Counted from the stretch's first letter, positions 30,328 through 40,201 are shown. The stretch is DNA of 64,000 nt from Nocardioides sp. (GCF_030019515.1 NZ_JASEEQ010000006.1:213774-277773), one strand, 5' to 3'. Notes: generated by a model not told the origin, from the letters alone. Translations and numbers: made by a program.

Positions 30328-32778
30328 CTAGCTCTTGGGTCGCTCCGACTTCGGGTCATACATCGGTTGCAGACTGGCCCGGACGCCGTGTCGCTCTCCG
30401 GCAAGCTCCACCGCGTACCGCCCCGACTCGTACCAGGATCGCGGCAGGCCGGCCTCCGGCGCGTTGACGTACCCGAGCGCGACGGCGCGGCCGAGCGTAT
30501 GGCCGTAGGCCGCGGACGTCACCCGGCCGACGAGCTCGCCGTCGCGGAAGATCGGCTCGTCGTGCAGGAGCATCGGCGCCGGGTCGTCGAGCGCGAGTTG
30601 TACCAGGCGTCGCCGCGGACCGTGCGCCTTCTGGCGGAGCAGCGCCTCCCGGCCGGTGAAGCCCCCGGGCTTGTCCCAGGCGACCGCGAAGCCAAGGCCC
30701 GCCTCGAGCGGGGTGTCCCCGCTGGAGATGTCGTGCCCCCAGCCACGGTAGGCCTTCTCGAGCCGCAGGGAGTTGAGGGCGTGGTAGCCCGCCGGACGCA
30801 GCCCGAGACGAGCGCCGGCGTCGCGCAGCGTGTCCCACACGTGCACCGCGATGTCCGCCGGGACCAGGAGCTCCCAGCCGAGCTCACCCACGTAGGTGAT
30901 CCGCGTCGCCCGCACGAAGCCCAGGCCGAGATCGATCTCGCGCGAGGTGCCGAACGGGAAGGCGGTGTGGGAGAGGTCGCTGTCGGTGAGCGGTTGTAGG
31001 AACCGGCGCGCCTCCGGCCCCATCACGGCGACCATCGCCATCGTTCCCGACACGTCGGCGACGGTCGCGTTCTCGGACTCGCCGATCGCGCGGCGTAGCC
31101 AGTCGAGGTCCCGGTACGCCGACGCCGGAGCCGTGAGCACGAGGTACTCGTGCTCGTCGAGGCGGGTGACGGTGAGGTCGGCCTCGATGCCGCCCCGGTC
31201 GTTGAGCCACTGCGTGTAGACGATCCGGCCCGGGTCCACGTCGACGTCGTTCGCGCACACGCGCTGCAGCACCGTCGTCGCATCGCGGCCCTGGACCAGC
31301 AGCTTGCCGTAGCTGGAGATGTCGAACATGCCGACGTTCGTGCGTACGGCGTCGTGCTCCTCGGCCGAGCGCCGGAACCACGACGGGCGACCCCAGGTCG
31401 GGGGCTCGTCCCGGTCGTCGCCGGGCCGCGCGTACCAGTTCGGGCGCTCCCACCCCAGCAGCTCCCCGAACACGGCGCCCGCCGCGGCGGTGCAGCCGTG
31501 CAGCGCGCTGCGCCGCAGCGGCCGGGCGCTGCGGCGCTGCTCGAACGGCCAGTGCACCGCGTAGGACAGGTCCAGCGTCTCGGTGACCCGCTGCTCCAGG
31601 AAGCGCCGGTTGGTCTCGTGCGGCATCGTCCGGCGCGGGTCGACCTCCGGTAGGTCCACCGGCGGGTGCCCGTCGACGATCCAGTCGGCGAGCACCGCCC
31701 CGGCGCCCGGCCCGCTGAGCATCCCGACGGAGTTGAAGCCCGCCGCCACGTAGTAGTCGCGCAGGCCGGGCACCTCGCCGAGGTGGTAGAGCCCGTCGGG
31801 GGTGAAGCTCTCCGGACCGCAGAAGAACAGCCGGATCCGGGCGTCAGCCAGCGCCGGGATCCGGTCCGTCATCCGCTCGTAGAACGGCCCGATGTGGTCC
31901 CAGTCCTCGGGCAGGTGGATGAACCCCTCGTTGTCGGGGATCCCGCCGGAGGCCCAGGCGTAGCTGCCCGGCTCGAAGAAGCCCACCATGAGGGACCCGG
32001 CGTCGTCCTTGACGTAGGAGAAGTCGTCCCCGCTCTTCACGGTCGGCATCCCGACCGGCAGGCCGTCGATCTTGTCGGTGACCACGTAGTAGTGGGCGAG
32101 GGCCTGCAAGGGGTGCTGCACGCCGGCCATCGCGCCGGTCTCTCGCCCCCACATCCCGGTGCAGTTGACCACCACGTCGGCCTCGACGTCGCCGAGGGTC
32201 GTGGACACGCCCACGACGCGGCCACCCTCGGTGGCGAACCCGGTGACCGTCACATGCTCGCGCAGCCGGGCCCCGCCGGCCCGGGCCCCCCGGGCCAGGG
32301 ACATCGTGATGTCGGTGGCGGTCGCCCGGCCCTCGTCGGGGTAGTACGCCGAGCACACCAGCCCGTCCGAGGAGAGCAGCGGGAACAGCTCGAGGGTCTG
32401 GCCGGGGTCGAGCATCTCGACCCGGATGCCATTGCCCCGTGCGCTCGACGCCTGGCGCAGCAGCTCCTGGCGCCTCGCCTCGGTCGTCGCCAGGTGGAGG
32501 GTGCCCGTCTGCTGGTAGCCGGTCGAGAGTCCCGTCTCCGCCTCGAGCGTGCGGTAGATCTCCAGGCTCCTCCTGACGATCTCCCGGGTCCCCCAGGTCG
32601 GCCGGGCCTGGGTGATCAGGCCGGCTGCGTGCCAGGTGGTCCCGGAGGTGAGGGTGTTCTGCTCCAGCACCAGGACGTCTCGGACTCCGCGCCTCGTCAA
32701 CTGATGGGCGACGCTGCAGCCGACGATGCCGCCCCCCACGACGACGACCTGGGCATGGCGAGGCAAGGGGTCGGCCAC
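30328..32778 (-). CDS. FAD-dependent amine dehydrogenase with GcvT domain (dimethylglycine/sarcosine dehydrogenase type)
   Basis: An 816-residue two-part enzyme. The N-terminal DAO half has VVVVGGGIVGCSVAHQL (FAD loop) and TSGTTWHAAGL, the motif around the covalent FAD histidine. The C-terminal half is a GcvT-like tetrahydrofolate-binding domain (FDISSYGKLLVQGRDA, GWELLVPADIAVHVWD, KAYRGWGHDI). Family members oxidise N-methyl groups of dimethylglycine, sarcosine or related amines and pass formaldehyde to folate. GTG 32778 is preferred over ATG 32793 because GGAGGAG lies six bases before it. Next upstream are an NCS1 transporter and an aldehyde dehydrogenase. Confidence 0.85.
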   Translation of the reverse strand: MADPLPRHAQVVVVGGGIVGCSVAHQLTRRGVRDVLVLEQNTLTSGTTWHAAGLITQARPTWGTREIVRRSLEIYRTLEAETGLSTGYQQTGTLHLATTEARRQELLRQASSARGNGIRVEMLDPGQTLELFPLLSSDGLVCSAYYPDEGRATATDITMSLARGARAGGARLREHVTVTGFATEGGRVVGVSTTLGDVEADVVVNCTGMWGRETGAMAGVQHPLQALAHYYVVTDKIDGLPVGMPTVKSGDDFSYVKDDAGSLMVGFFEPGSYAWASGGIPDNEGFIHLPEDWDHIGPFYERMTDRIPALADARIRLFFCGPESFTPDGLYHLGEVPGLRDYYVAAGFNSVGMLSGPGAGAVLADWIVDGHPPVDLPEVDPRRTMPHETNRRFLEQRVTETLDLSYAVHWPFEQRRSARPLRRSALHGCTAAAGAVFGELLGWERPNWYARPGDDRDEPPTWGRPSWFRRSAEEHDAVRTNVGMFDISSYGKLLVQGRDATTVLQRVCANDVDVDPGRIVYTQWLNDRGGIEADLTVTRLDEHEYLVLTAPASAYRDLDWLRRAIGESENATVADVSGTMAMVAVMGPEARRFLQPLTDSDLSHTAFPFGTSREIDLGLGFVRATRITYVGELGWELLVPADIAVHVWDTLRDAGARLGLRPAGYHALNSLRLEKAYRGWGHDISSGDTPLEAGLGFAVAWDKPGGFTGREALLRQKAHGPRRRLVQLALDDPAPMLLHDEPIFRDGELVGRVTSAAYGHTLGRAVALGYVNAPEAGLPRSWYESGRYAVELAGERHGVRASLQPMYDPKSERPKS

Positions 32779-32835
32779 CGGCTTCTCCTCCATCTGGTGG
32801 GACGTGTCAGGACGCGGGTCGTGGCGGTCGGCAGG

Positions 32836-34305
32836 TCACGGTTGCGGCTGGACCGATGCCGGACCGACTGGCTGGGCGTCGGCCTCGGCGCCGGTCCGGT
32901 AACCGCCGCGACCGGCCCTGCGGATCAGCGTCACCGTCAGCACCGCGTGCACGACCGCGGCGACCAGGGCGGCCGGCAGGGACGCACCGAGGAACGAGAA
33001 CGGCTCCCGGATCACATAGGTCTGCGGGTTGAGCAGGTACAGGTAGGTGACCACGCCGGCGGCCATGGCCACGACCGCGGCCGGGTTGAGGCCGAACCAG
33101 TACGCGTACGGCGCATCCGGGCTCCGGTCGTAGATGGCGCGCAGGCTGATGTTCTGACGACGCAGCCCGAAGTAGTCGACGATCTGGATGCCCACGATCG
33201 GAGCGAAGAACACGCCGATGTAGGCGAGGAAGGTGCCGAAGTGGTCGAAGAACCAGTCGGGCAGCACCACGCCGATCACCATCACCGGGACCAGTGACAG
33301 CGCGAGGGCGACGTTCCACGACAGCCGTCCGAGCCCGGGGACCGACTTGAGGCCGACCGTGGACGCGTAGATGCCGGCGGTGGCCGTGCCGAAGTTCGCG
33401 GCGATCACGAACAGCAGCGCGATCGCGCCCAGGAAGTTCCCGCCGACCTCGGTCATCCACTGCGCGGGGTCCGAGGTCTCGAGGACCAGGATGCCGGCCA
33501 GCCCCACGACGCTGAGCACCGGCACGGGCAGCCCCATGCCGAGCATCGACGGCATGACCGCGATCCGCGGGCTAGGCGCCTGCCGGGTCATCGAGCCGAT
33601 GTAGGGCCACCACGAGAGCAGGCTCACCAGCCCGATCTCGACGCCGTACTGGAAGTCCAGGCGCTTCGCCGAGGCGTACGCCGGCTGCGCGTCGGCGAGA
33701 TCTCCGCCCTGCTTGATGAGCAGCATCGCGATCAGGAAGACGCCGACCCCGACGATGAAGAAGAACAGCACGGCCGACACGCGCTCCAGGCCGGTCGCGC
33801 CGCGCACGAGGATCACGAAGACCACGGCGCAGGCGACGAGAGTGCCGATCGGCACCACCCACGACTCGATGCCCGACCCGCCGATGCCGACCGCGTTGAG
33901 GAACTCGGCGAACGACTTGCCGAAGAAGATGAGCAGCAGCGAGTTCCAGCCGATGATCGACAGGTACTGCAGCGACACGGTGAGGGTCCAGCCGTTGCGC
34001 CCGAACTGGGGGACGGCGGCCTGGATGGAGTCGATGCCGTAGCGGCTGGAGGCGGGTACGACGGCGAGCGTGACCAGCAGCATGCCGATCATGGCTCCGG
34101 CGGTCATCGCCAGCGCTCCCGGCCAGAGCGGCAGGTAGTAGCCGACGTACTCGCCGATGATGTAGCACCAGGTCGCCGACGCGGCCACGAGCAGGACGAC
34201 GAACAGCTGCCGCGTCCTCCAGGTGCGTTCACCCGGCAGCAACGGCCAGGCCGTCTCGGCGTCGCGGCTCTCGGGCACGGTGACCGGGTGCTCCCGCACG
34301 CTCAT
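32836..34305 (-). CDS. NCS1-family nucleobase:cation symporter-type transporter
   Basis: A 489-residue membrane protein with about twelve helices, of the purine-cytosine permease family. WCYIIGEYVGYYLPLWPGALAM, ASSRYGIDSIQAAVPQFGRNGW and FFAPIVGIQIVDYFGLRR are family segments. NCS1 members import nucleobases, hydantoins, allantoin, thiamine or related compounds with Na+ or H+. ATG 34305 overlaps the stop of a 56-residue membrane protein gene. Between an amine dehydrogenase and an aldehyde dehydrogenase it probably carries the substrate of that pathway. Confidence 0.88.
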   Translation of the reverse strand: MSVREHPVTVPESRDAETAWPLLPGERTWRTRQLFVVLLVAASATWCYIIGEYVGYYLPLWPGALAMTAGAMIGMLLVTLAVVPASSRYGIDSIQAAVPQFGRNGWTLTVSLQYLSIIGWNSLLLIFFGKSFAEFLNAVGIGGSGIESWVVPIGTLVACAVVFVILVRGATGLERVSAVLFFFIVGVGVFLIAMLLIKQGGDLADAQPAYASAKRLDFQYGVEIGLVSLLSWWPYIGSMTRQAPSPRIAVMPSMLGMGLPVPVLSVVGLAGILVLETSDPAQWMTEVGGNFLGAIALLFVIAANFGTATAGIYASTVGLKSVPGLGRLSWNVALALSLVPVMVIGVVLPDWFFDHFGTFLAYIGVFFAPIVGIQIVDYFGLRRQNISLRAIYDRSPDAPYAYWFGLNPAAVVAMAAGVVTYLYLLNPQTYVIREPFSFLGASLPAALVAAVVHAVLTVTLIRRAGRGGYRTGAEADAQPVGPASVQPQP

Positions 34306-34472
34306 GACGGCCACCCGACGAGCCAGCCGAGGACCAGGCACACGATCGGGAGCACCACCCCGGTCGCCGCCAGGATCGTCCAGTCGGCGGTGACCAGCGG
34401 TCCCGGGTCGTTCTCGGGCAGCTCGTAGAAGCGGATCCGCTCCTCGAGCTCGGCGGGCATGGGTTTGTCCAT
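34302..34472 (-). CDS. 56-residue membrane protein paired with the NCS1 transporter
   Basis: A short protein from ATG 34472: a charged N-terminal half (MPAELEERIRFYELPENDPG) and one hydrophobic helix of about 22 residues near the C-terminus (TILAATGVVLPIVCLVLGWLVG). GAAAGAGGAAG precedes the start. Its stop overlaps the transporter start (ATGA), so the two are translated together. It resembles small accessory subunits of secondary transporters in layout only; no family is recognised. Confidence 0.65.
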   Translation of the reverse strand: MDKPMPAELEERIRFYELPENDPGPLVTADWTILAATGVVLPIVCLVLGWLVGWPS

Positions 34473-34504
34473 CTCGGTCTTCCTCTCGGTCAGCCCCGAA
34501 GCGG

Positions 34505-36016
34505 TCAGCGGCTGTTGTCGGGGTAGCACTCGTCGTCGGGGTACGGGAACCACCAGAAGTCCTGGGGGCTGGCGGCCGAGTCCACCATCACCAGCTTCGT
34601 GTGTCGGAACTGGTCGAGCCCTTCGGCGCCGAGCTGCCGGCCGGTGCCGGAGAGCTTGCGGCCGCCGAACGGGCCCGCGTCGTTGTCGAGCAGAGGGGCG
34701 TTGACCCACACCATCCCGGACTCCAGGCCGGTCGTGGCGCGCGAGACCTCGAGCAGGTCGCGGGTGAAGATGTTGGCGCCGAGCCCGAAGTCGGAGTCGT
34801 TGGCCAGCCGCATCGCCTCGTCGAAGCTCGACACCCGCACCAGCGGTGCGACCGGGCCGAAGCTCTCGCCGTGGACGATGTCCATGTCCGGTGTGACGTC
34901 GAGGAGGACCGTCGGCTCGTAGAACCAGCCGCTGTCCAGACCCTCGGGGCGCCCGCCACCGCACGCGACCGTCGCGCCCTGCTCGACGGCGCGGTCCACG
35001 ATCGCGGTGAACCGCCGGTACTCGTGCTCGTTGACCATCGGCCCCATGTCGACCTTGTCGAGCCCGTTGCCGACCCGGACCTTGCGGGCCTCCTCGACGA
35101 GCCGGGCGGCGAACTCGTCGTACACCTCGGTGTGCACGTAGAACCGCTCGGCCGACGTGCAGACCTGTCCGCAGTTGAGGAACGCGGCGAAGGCCGCGCC
35201 GCGGGCGGCGACGTCGAGCGGAGCCGAGGGCATCACCAGGAACGGGTCGTTGCCGGAGGTCTCGATGAGGTGGGGCTTGAAGCTCTCGGCACAGGCCCGG
35301 GCCACCGCGCGGCCGGTCGGGACGCTCCCGGTGAACGCGACCATGTGGGTCCCGCGGCTCTCGACGAGCCTGCCGCCGACCCGTCCCCGGCCGGTCACGC
35401 ACTGCACGACTCCGGGGCCAAGGCCCTCGAACGCCTCCACGAAGCGCAGCGTGCTGAGGCTGGTGTACTCCGACGGCTTGACGACGACCGCATTGCCGGC
35501 CGCGAGCGCGGCCGCTGCCTCCCAGCACAGCAGGACGTACGGGTAGTTGAACGGCAGGATGATCGCGACGACGCCCATCGGCTCCTTGACGGTGTAGTGC
35601 ATCTGGCCCGCCACCGCGGGGCCGATCACGTGGCCGGTGTCGTGGCGTCCGATCTCCGCGTAGTAGTCCAGGGCCGTGATCGACCAGTCGACCTCGTCCG
35701 CGCTCTCCTTGTAGGTCTTGCCCATCTCCCGGGTGAGCAGCTCGGCGAGCTCGGAACGCATGCCGCGCAGGGTCTGCGCGACGCGGTGCAGCCGCTCGGC
35801 GCGCTCGAGCGCGGACAGCGACCACCAGCCGGGCGCCGCCTCGGCGGCGCCCGCCAGCACGTCGTCGACCTCGTCGTCGGTGGCGTCGGCGACCTCGCCG
35901 AGGACCTCGTCGGTGGCCGGGTTGTGCACCAGCCACGCCTCGCCGGCGCTCTCTCGCAGCGCGCCACGCACGTAGAGGCCGCGGCTGAGCCTGCTCATCT
36001 GCTTCGGGACGCTCAT
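34505..36016 (-). CDS. NAD(P)-dependent aldehyde dehydrogenase
   Basis: A 503-residue ALDH-superfamily enzyme. The catalytic Cys286 lies in NCGQVCTSAERF, the general-base Glu in HLIETSGNDP, and the NAD-binding turn in FTGSVPTG. MGVVAIILPFNYP and FGPVAPLVRV are standard. An unusual C-terminal tail, PQDFWWFPYPDDECYPD, extends beyond the fold. ATG 36016 with GGAGG upstream is preferred over farther starts (36076, 36154). It is the first gene of a four-gene operon with the small membrane protein, NCS1 transporter and amine dehydrogenase, and is divergent from a PucR regulator. Confidence 0.9.
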   Translation of the reverse strand: MSVPKQMSRLSRGLYVRGALRESAGEAWLVHNPATDEVLGEVADATDDEVDDVLAGAAEAAPGWWSLSALERAERLHRVAQTLRGMRSELAELLTREMGKTYKESADEVDWSITALDYYAEIGRHDTGHVIGPAVAGQMHYTVKEPMGVVAIILPFNYPYVLLCWEAAAALAAGNAVVVKPSEYTSLSTLRFVEAFEGLGPGVVQCVTGRGRVGGRLVESRGTHMVAFTGSVPTGRAVARACAESFKPHLIETSGNDPFLVMPSAPLDVAARGAAFAAFLNCGQVCTSAERFYVHTEVYDEFAARLVEEARKVRVGNGLDKVDMGPMVNEHEYRRFTAIVDRAVEQGATVACGGGRPEGLDSGWFYEPTVLLDVTPDMDIVHGESFGPVAPLVRVSSFDEAMRLANDSDFGLGANIFTRDLLEVSRATTGLESGMVWVNAPLLDNDAGPFGGRKLSGTGRQLGAEGLDQFRHTKLVMVDSAASPQDFWWFPYPDDECYPDNSR

Positions 36017-36077
36017 CGGGGCCTCCGTGCGGTCCGCGTCTCGCCCGTGGGCGAGGTCCGGGTTGGCTGTCGACATG

Positions 36078-36106
36078 AAGGTAGAGACCGTGTGGCGTGG
36101 GCCACA
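36078..36106. promoter_or_regulatory. candidate operator (TGTGG palindrome) and -10 box of the ALDH operon
   Basis: The perfect inverted repeat TGTGGC-GTGG-GCCACA (36091-36106) lies between the divergent ALDH and PucR genes. On the minus strand TACCTT (36083-36078) follows it as a plausible -10 box, so the palindrome occupies the spacer/-35 zone. Similar palindromes occur twice in the control region at 44.15-44.24 kb. Confidence 0.6.
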
Positions 36107-36156
36107 ATCGATCGTTAGTATGAACTCCCGCCGTGTCGTCATACCAAGGGACAAGA

Positions 36157-37665
36157 ATGACGCTGACCGTCGAGCAACTGGTCGAGCGCTCGGAGCTGGC
36201 CACCCGGGTGATCGCGGGCGCGGCTGGGACCGGCCGGTCGATCGGCTGGGCGCACGTCTGCGAGCTGCCTGATCCCTGGTCCTGGGTCGGGGATGGCGAC
36301 CTGCTGATGACCACCGGGCTCGGCATCTCGGCGTCGGCGGACGTCCAGGTCGAGTACGTCGAGCGGCTGGCCGCCGTGGGCGCCGCGGGAGTGGCCGTGG
36401 GAGAGAACATGAACGCCCCAGCGCTGCACCCGCGGATGCTGGCGGCCGCCGACCGGCACGCGCTGCCGCTCATGATCACCCGCTACGAGATCCCGTTCAT
36501 CGCCCTCGCGCGGGCCGTCGCCGACGCCAGCACGCAGGAGCACCTCGCCCGCATCGACCAGACCGAGCGCGTCTACGAGGTGCTGCGCCGGTCGAGCGCC
36601 CAGGGCCTCGAGCTGGCGGCCCTGCTCGGGGCGCTCGAGGAGGTCGCGCGGTGCCGGCTCGCGATCGTCGACCCCACGACGACGCGTCGTGGGGCACCGG
36701 TCCGCGAGGTCCCCGACGCGCTCGCCCGTGCCGTCGCGGCCTGGTCGCCGGTGGACGGCGACGAGGCCCCCGTCGGGTTCGACGTGGCTGGCTTCCAGGC
36801 GCGAGCGGCGCTGGTGCCCTCGCCGCGGCCTGCGGCGCTGCTCGCGTGGACCTCTGCGGGAAGTCCTCCGCACTCGATCGTGCTGCAGCACATGGCGGCC
36901 GCCGTCGCTCTCCACGAGACCCGGCTCTTCGCCGAGCGTGAGCGCTCACTGCGAGTGGGTGCCTCGCTGCTGGCCCAGATCCTCGACCAGCGGATCGGCG
37001 CCGCCACGGCGCGGGACCAGCTCGCGAGCGTCGGTCTCGGCGGCGCCGGCGTCGTACTCGCGGCCTGCGATGCGGGCTCCGACGGGCCGGACCTGCACCT
37101 GCTGCACCACGAGCTCGGTGATGCCGGCGTCGACCACATCATGCTGCACCGGCCGCCGACGACCTACGTGCTCCTCTGCGACGATGCGGCCTCGGCCGCA
37201 AGCGTCGTCGAGGCCCTGCCGCCAGGGGCGACGGTCGGCATCAGCGACCCGGTGACCGCACCGGCCGACCTGCCCACCGCCCAGCGGCAGGCACGGTGGG
37301 CGCTGCACCGCGCCCAGGAGCGGCGGCTGCCGCTGCTGCACCACTCCGACGACCTCGGCGACTCGGTCTTCCTGCCCGGCGACCGCGACGACAGCCGGGC
37401 GGCGGCGCGACGCGTCCTCGGGGACCTGCTGACGTACGACGCGACCCACGACACGCATCTGATCGAGTCGTTGCAGATCTTCTTGCAGGAGAATCGGTCC
37501 TGGCAGCGCGCCGCCGACCGGCTGCACATCCACAAACAGACCTTGGTGTATCGCATGCGCCGGGTAGAAGAGCTCACCTCCCGCAAGACCTCCGACACCG
37601 CCGACATCGCCGATCTGTGGTTGGCGTTGCAGGCAGCGACCGCCTCCGGCCTCGTCGAGCCGTGA
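36157..37665 (+). CDS. PucR-family transcriptional regulator
   Basis: A 502-residue regulator. The N-terminal PucR domain (TVEQLVERSELATRVIAGAAGT, then GDLLMTTGLGISASA) precedes a middle GGDEF-like region, and the C-terminal PucR HTH is FLQENRSWQRAADRLHIHKQTLVYRMRRVEEL. PucR proteins usually control catabolic genes for purines, allantoin, GABA or amines in response to the substrate. ATG 36157 has AAGGGA upstream and is chosen over GTG 36133. It is divergent from the ALDH operon and likely acts on the TGTGG palindrome between them. Confidence 0.88.
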   Translation: MTLTVEQLVERSELATRVIAGAAGTGRSIGWAHVCELPDPWSWVGDGDLLMTTGLGISASADVQVEYVERLAAVGAAGVAVGENMNAPALHPRMLAAADRHALPLMITRYEIPFIALARAVADASTQEHLARIDQTERVYEVLRRSSAQGLELAALLGALEEVARCRLAIVDPTTTRRGAPVREVPDALARAVAAWSPVDGDEAPVGFDVAGFQARAALVPSPRPAALLAWTSAGSPPHSIVLQHMAAAVALHETRLFAERERSLRVGASLLAQILDQRIGAATARDQLASVGLGGAGVVLAACDAGSDGPDLHLLHHELGDAGVDHIMLHRPPTTYVLLCDDAASAASVVEALPPGATVGISDPVTAPADLPTAQRQARWALHRAQERRLPLLHHSDDLGDSVFLPGDRDDSRAAARRVLGDLLTYDATHDTHLIESLQIFLQENRSWQRAADRLHIHKQTLVYRMRRVEELTSRKTSDTADIADLWLALQAATASGLVEP

Positions 37666-37769
37666 GCACGCTCCCCGGGATCGCGGAGGGCCGGCAACCT
37701 GCTACCTGCGCGTGACCTGGTCGCGGAAGGCTCGTTGGATCGCACAACCACTCACTCGGGAGTTCTCGC

Positions 37770-38876
37770 ATGCCTCTGCGCACGACCATCAGCATCCTCG
37801 GCGTCACCCTGGCCGCCATCACCACCACTCTCGTCGGCGGTCCCGCCACCGCCGCGACCAACGATCCGCTGCGGTCCCAGCAGTGGGGCCTCGACCAGGT
37901 CCGGGCCGAGGCCGCCTGGGCCACGAGCACCGGCTCCGGGGTCGTGGTCGCCGTCGTCGACTCCGGGGTCGACCTGAACCACCCCGACCTGCAGGGCCAG
38001 CTGGTCTCCGGCGTCACCACGGTCGGCTGCGGACCCAAGCAGAGCTACTGCGGTGACGGCAGCTGGGTGGGCATGGACGGCGAGGCCCAGCCCGCCGACA
38101 GCCATGGCACCCACGTGAGCGGCATCGTGGCCGCGGCGGCTGACAACAGCCTCGGAATCGCGGGTGTTGCCCGGGACGCCAAGGTGATGCCGATCAAGTC
38201 GCTCGAGGACGGCAGCGGCTCCTTCGGGGACATCGCCAACGGGATCCGGTACGCCGTCGACCACGGCGCCAGCGTCGTCAACCTGAGCCTCGGCGCCGTC
38301 CCGGGTGCCCAGGCCCTCAGCCTCACCGGACTCGAGTCGACCGTGACCGACGCCATCGCTTACGCCACCGCCCAGGGCGTGCTCGTGGTCGCCGCCGCGG
38401 GCAACGAGAGCTTCCCGGTCTGCGACACGCCATCGTTCGAGGCCGGCGCCCTGTGCGTCACCTCGACGACCCGCGACGAGACCCCGGCGTGGTACTCCAA
38501 CGGCGCGATCAAGCCCGACATGGACGCCGTGGCCGCACCGGGCGGCGCCGGGCTGGTGGCCTGTGCGGACGACATCGTCTCCACGGTGCCGCTCGGTACC
38601 GGATCGGCTGCCTGCGGCCAGCAGGACTACGACTACTACGCGGGCACCTCGATGGCGACACCGCACGTCGCGGGCGTGGCGGCCCTGCTCTACGCCCAGG
38701 GACGCACGGCGGCCAACGTCCACGACGCCCTGGTCGACACCGCCCGCACACCGGGACTCGGCACCGGGGTGTTCACGAGCAGCTACGGCCACGGCATCGT
38801 CGACGCCCAGGCGGCGGTGGCCAGTCCGGTCGTTACCGCCGCCACCGTCGTCCGACCGCACGGCAAGAAGAAGTAG
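37770..38876 (+). CDS. secreted S8-family serine protease (subtilase)
   Basis: A 368-residue exported protease. The signal peptide ends near ATA (residues 26-29). The triad is Asp64 (VVDSGVDLNHP), His112 (DSHGTHVSG) and Ser294 (AGTSMATPHVAG). There is no long propeptide, no PPC domain and no C-terminal membrane anchor; a basic HGKKK tail ends the protein. The LRSQQWGLDQVRAEAAW segment is typical of bacterial subtilases that start catalysis almost directly after secretion. Extracellular protein degradation is the likely role. Not linked to neighbours. Confidence 0.9.
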   Translation: MPLRTTISILGVTLAAITTTLVGGPATAATNDPLRSQQWGLDQVRAEAAWATSTGSGVVVAVVDSGVDLNHPDLQGQLVSGVTTVGCGPKQSYCGDGSWVGMDGEAQPADSHGTHVSGIVAAAADNSLGIAGVARDAKVMPIKSLEDGSGSFGDIANGIRYAVDHGASVVNLSLGAVPGAQALSLTGLESTVTDAIAYATAQGVLVVAAAGNESFPVCDTPSFEAGALCVTSTTRDETPAWYSNGAIKPDMDAVAAPGGAGLVACADDIVSTVPLGTGSAACGQQDYDYYAGTSMATPHVAGVAALLYAQGRTAANVHDALVDTARTPGLGTGVFTSSYGHGIVDAQAAVASPVVTAATVVRPHGKKK

Positions 38877-38928
38877 GCCCGCCCGGCCACCGGGGTCCGC
38901 GGTCCGGGTCCGTGTCGGCCCGGTCGGC

Positions 38929-40041
38929 TCAGCCGCGGTCGTCGCTGGTGGCGCGGGCCAGCCGGGCGACCACCTCGTCCAGACTGCTCGACCTGGCGAA
39001 CACGTCGCGCTGCCAGGTCGCCCCGTTCCCGTGCTGGAGGATCCGGTCGACTCCTTCGGCGACCAGGCCGTCGTCCCCGCTGCGGCGCAGGGCCGGGCGG
39101 ACCTCGTCGACAAGCCGGCCGACGACCTCGGCGGCGGGGAGCGGACGGGCGGTCAGCGGATCGAGGAGGCTCGCGCCGATGCCCCACCTGGAGGCGTGCC
39201 AGGTGGCCAACCTCAGCAGTACGGCGGACACCTGCGGCGGCGGTTCGCCGGCAGCCCAGGACGCGGCGCTGGTCTCGACGAGCGCGCGGCACAGGGCGGC
39301 GATCAGCACCGTGTCGCGCACGTCGAGGCAGACGTCCGTCACACGGACCTCCACAGTGGGGAAGCAATGCGACGCGCGGGCGTCGAAGTACAGCATCCCT
39401 CGGTCGAGGACGACCTCGGCGGCGAGCACCTGCTCGACCAGCTCCTCGTAGGCCATTGCGGTCTGGAACAGCTCCGTCGGGCCGGACACCGGCCACCGGC
39501 CGAGCGCCTGGATCCGGAAGCTCGCGTAGCCGGTGTCCCGGCCCTGCCAGAAGGGGGAGTTGGCGCTGAGCGCGAGCAGCGCCGGCAGCCAGACCCGGAT
39601 CCGGTCCAGGACCCCGACGGCCTCGGCCGTCGACCTCACCGAGACGTGCACGTGGCAGCCGCAGGTGAGCTGCTCGTCGGTGACGATCCCGAACCGCTCG
39701 GCCATCCGGTCGTAGCGCGGGTCCCGTACCCGCTGCGGCTCGACCCGGACGGGGGAGGTCGCGCTCGCCACCAGCCGGGCGCCGGCCCCGGCCGCGGCCG
39801 AGGCGGCGACGGCCCGCCAGGCACGCAGCTCGGCCTCGAGCGAGGCCATCGAGTCGTGCGGTGACGTGTAGACCTCGAGCTGCTGCTCCTGCAGCTCGTG
39901 GACCAGCGCCCCGGTCGTGACCTCCCCTCCCGCGATGCCCCGCTCGGTCGCGGCCCGAAGCGCCCGACTCGCGGCCGGGATCGGCCGGCCGTGGTCGGCA
40001 TCGACGAGGAGGAACTCTTCCTCGACCCCGACGGTCCGCAT
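38929..40041 (-). CDS. carboxylate-amine ligase of the YbdK/GCS2 family
   Basis: A 370-residue ATP-dependent ligase resembling glutamate-cysteine ligase type 2. The start [14 protein letters not shown] contains the conserved Gx[36 protein letters not shown] and the later [10 protein letters not shown] are family segments. YbdK enzymes have weak glutamate-cysteine ligase activity; mycothiol-using actinobacteria do not need glutathione, so the true substrate is uncertain. ATG 40041 begins the conserved domain; the upstream in-frame ATG at 40101 adds 20 unconserved residues and is rejected. Confidence 0.85.
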   Translation of the reverse strand: MRTVGVEEEFLLVDADHGRPIPAASRALRAATERGIAGGEVTTGALVHELQEQQLEVYTSPHDSMASLEAELRAWRAVAASAAAGAGARLVASATSPVRVEPQRVRDPRYDRMAERFGIVTDEQLTCGCHVHVSVRSTAEAVGVLDRIRVWLPALLALSANSPFWQGRDTGYASFRIQALGRWPVSGPTELFQTAMAYEELVEQVLAAEVVLDRGMLYFDARASHCFPTVEVRVTDVCLDVRDTVLIAALCRALVETSAASWAAGEPPPQVSAVLLRLATWHASRWGIGASLLDPLTARPLPAAEVVGRLVDEVRPALRRSGDDGLVAEGVDRILQHGNGATWQRDVFARSSSLDEVVARLARATSDDRG

Positions 40042-40188
40042 GCCCACAGTCTGCGGCTGTCCGGCTGGCCGCTCCAGCGCTTCGTGCTTGCGCGCCGCCA
40101 CGACGACACCGGAGGCCGCGGCGAGGGCACCCCGGGGTCACCCGCACCTGTCCTCTCGTCGTGGATGGTCGCGCCCGCCTGGGCGCCG

Positions 40189-40194
40189 TACGCT
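40189..40194 (+). promoter_or_regulatory. -10 box of a leaderless promoter for the HD/LuxR regulator
   Basis: TACGCT stands seven bases before GTG 40202; no Shine-Dalgarno is present. It decides the start among several in-frame candidates. Confidence 0.45.
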
Positions 40195-40201
40195 GACGGA
40201 C

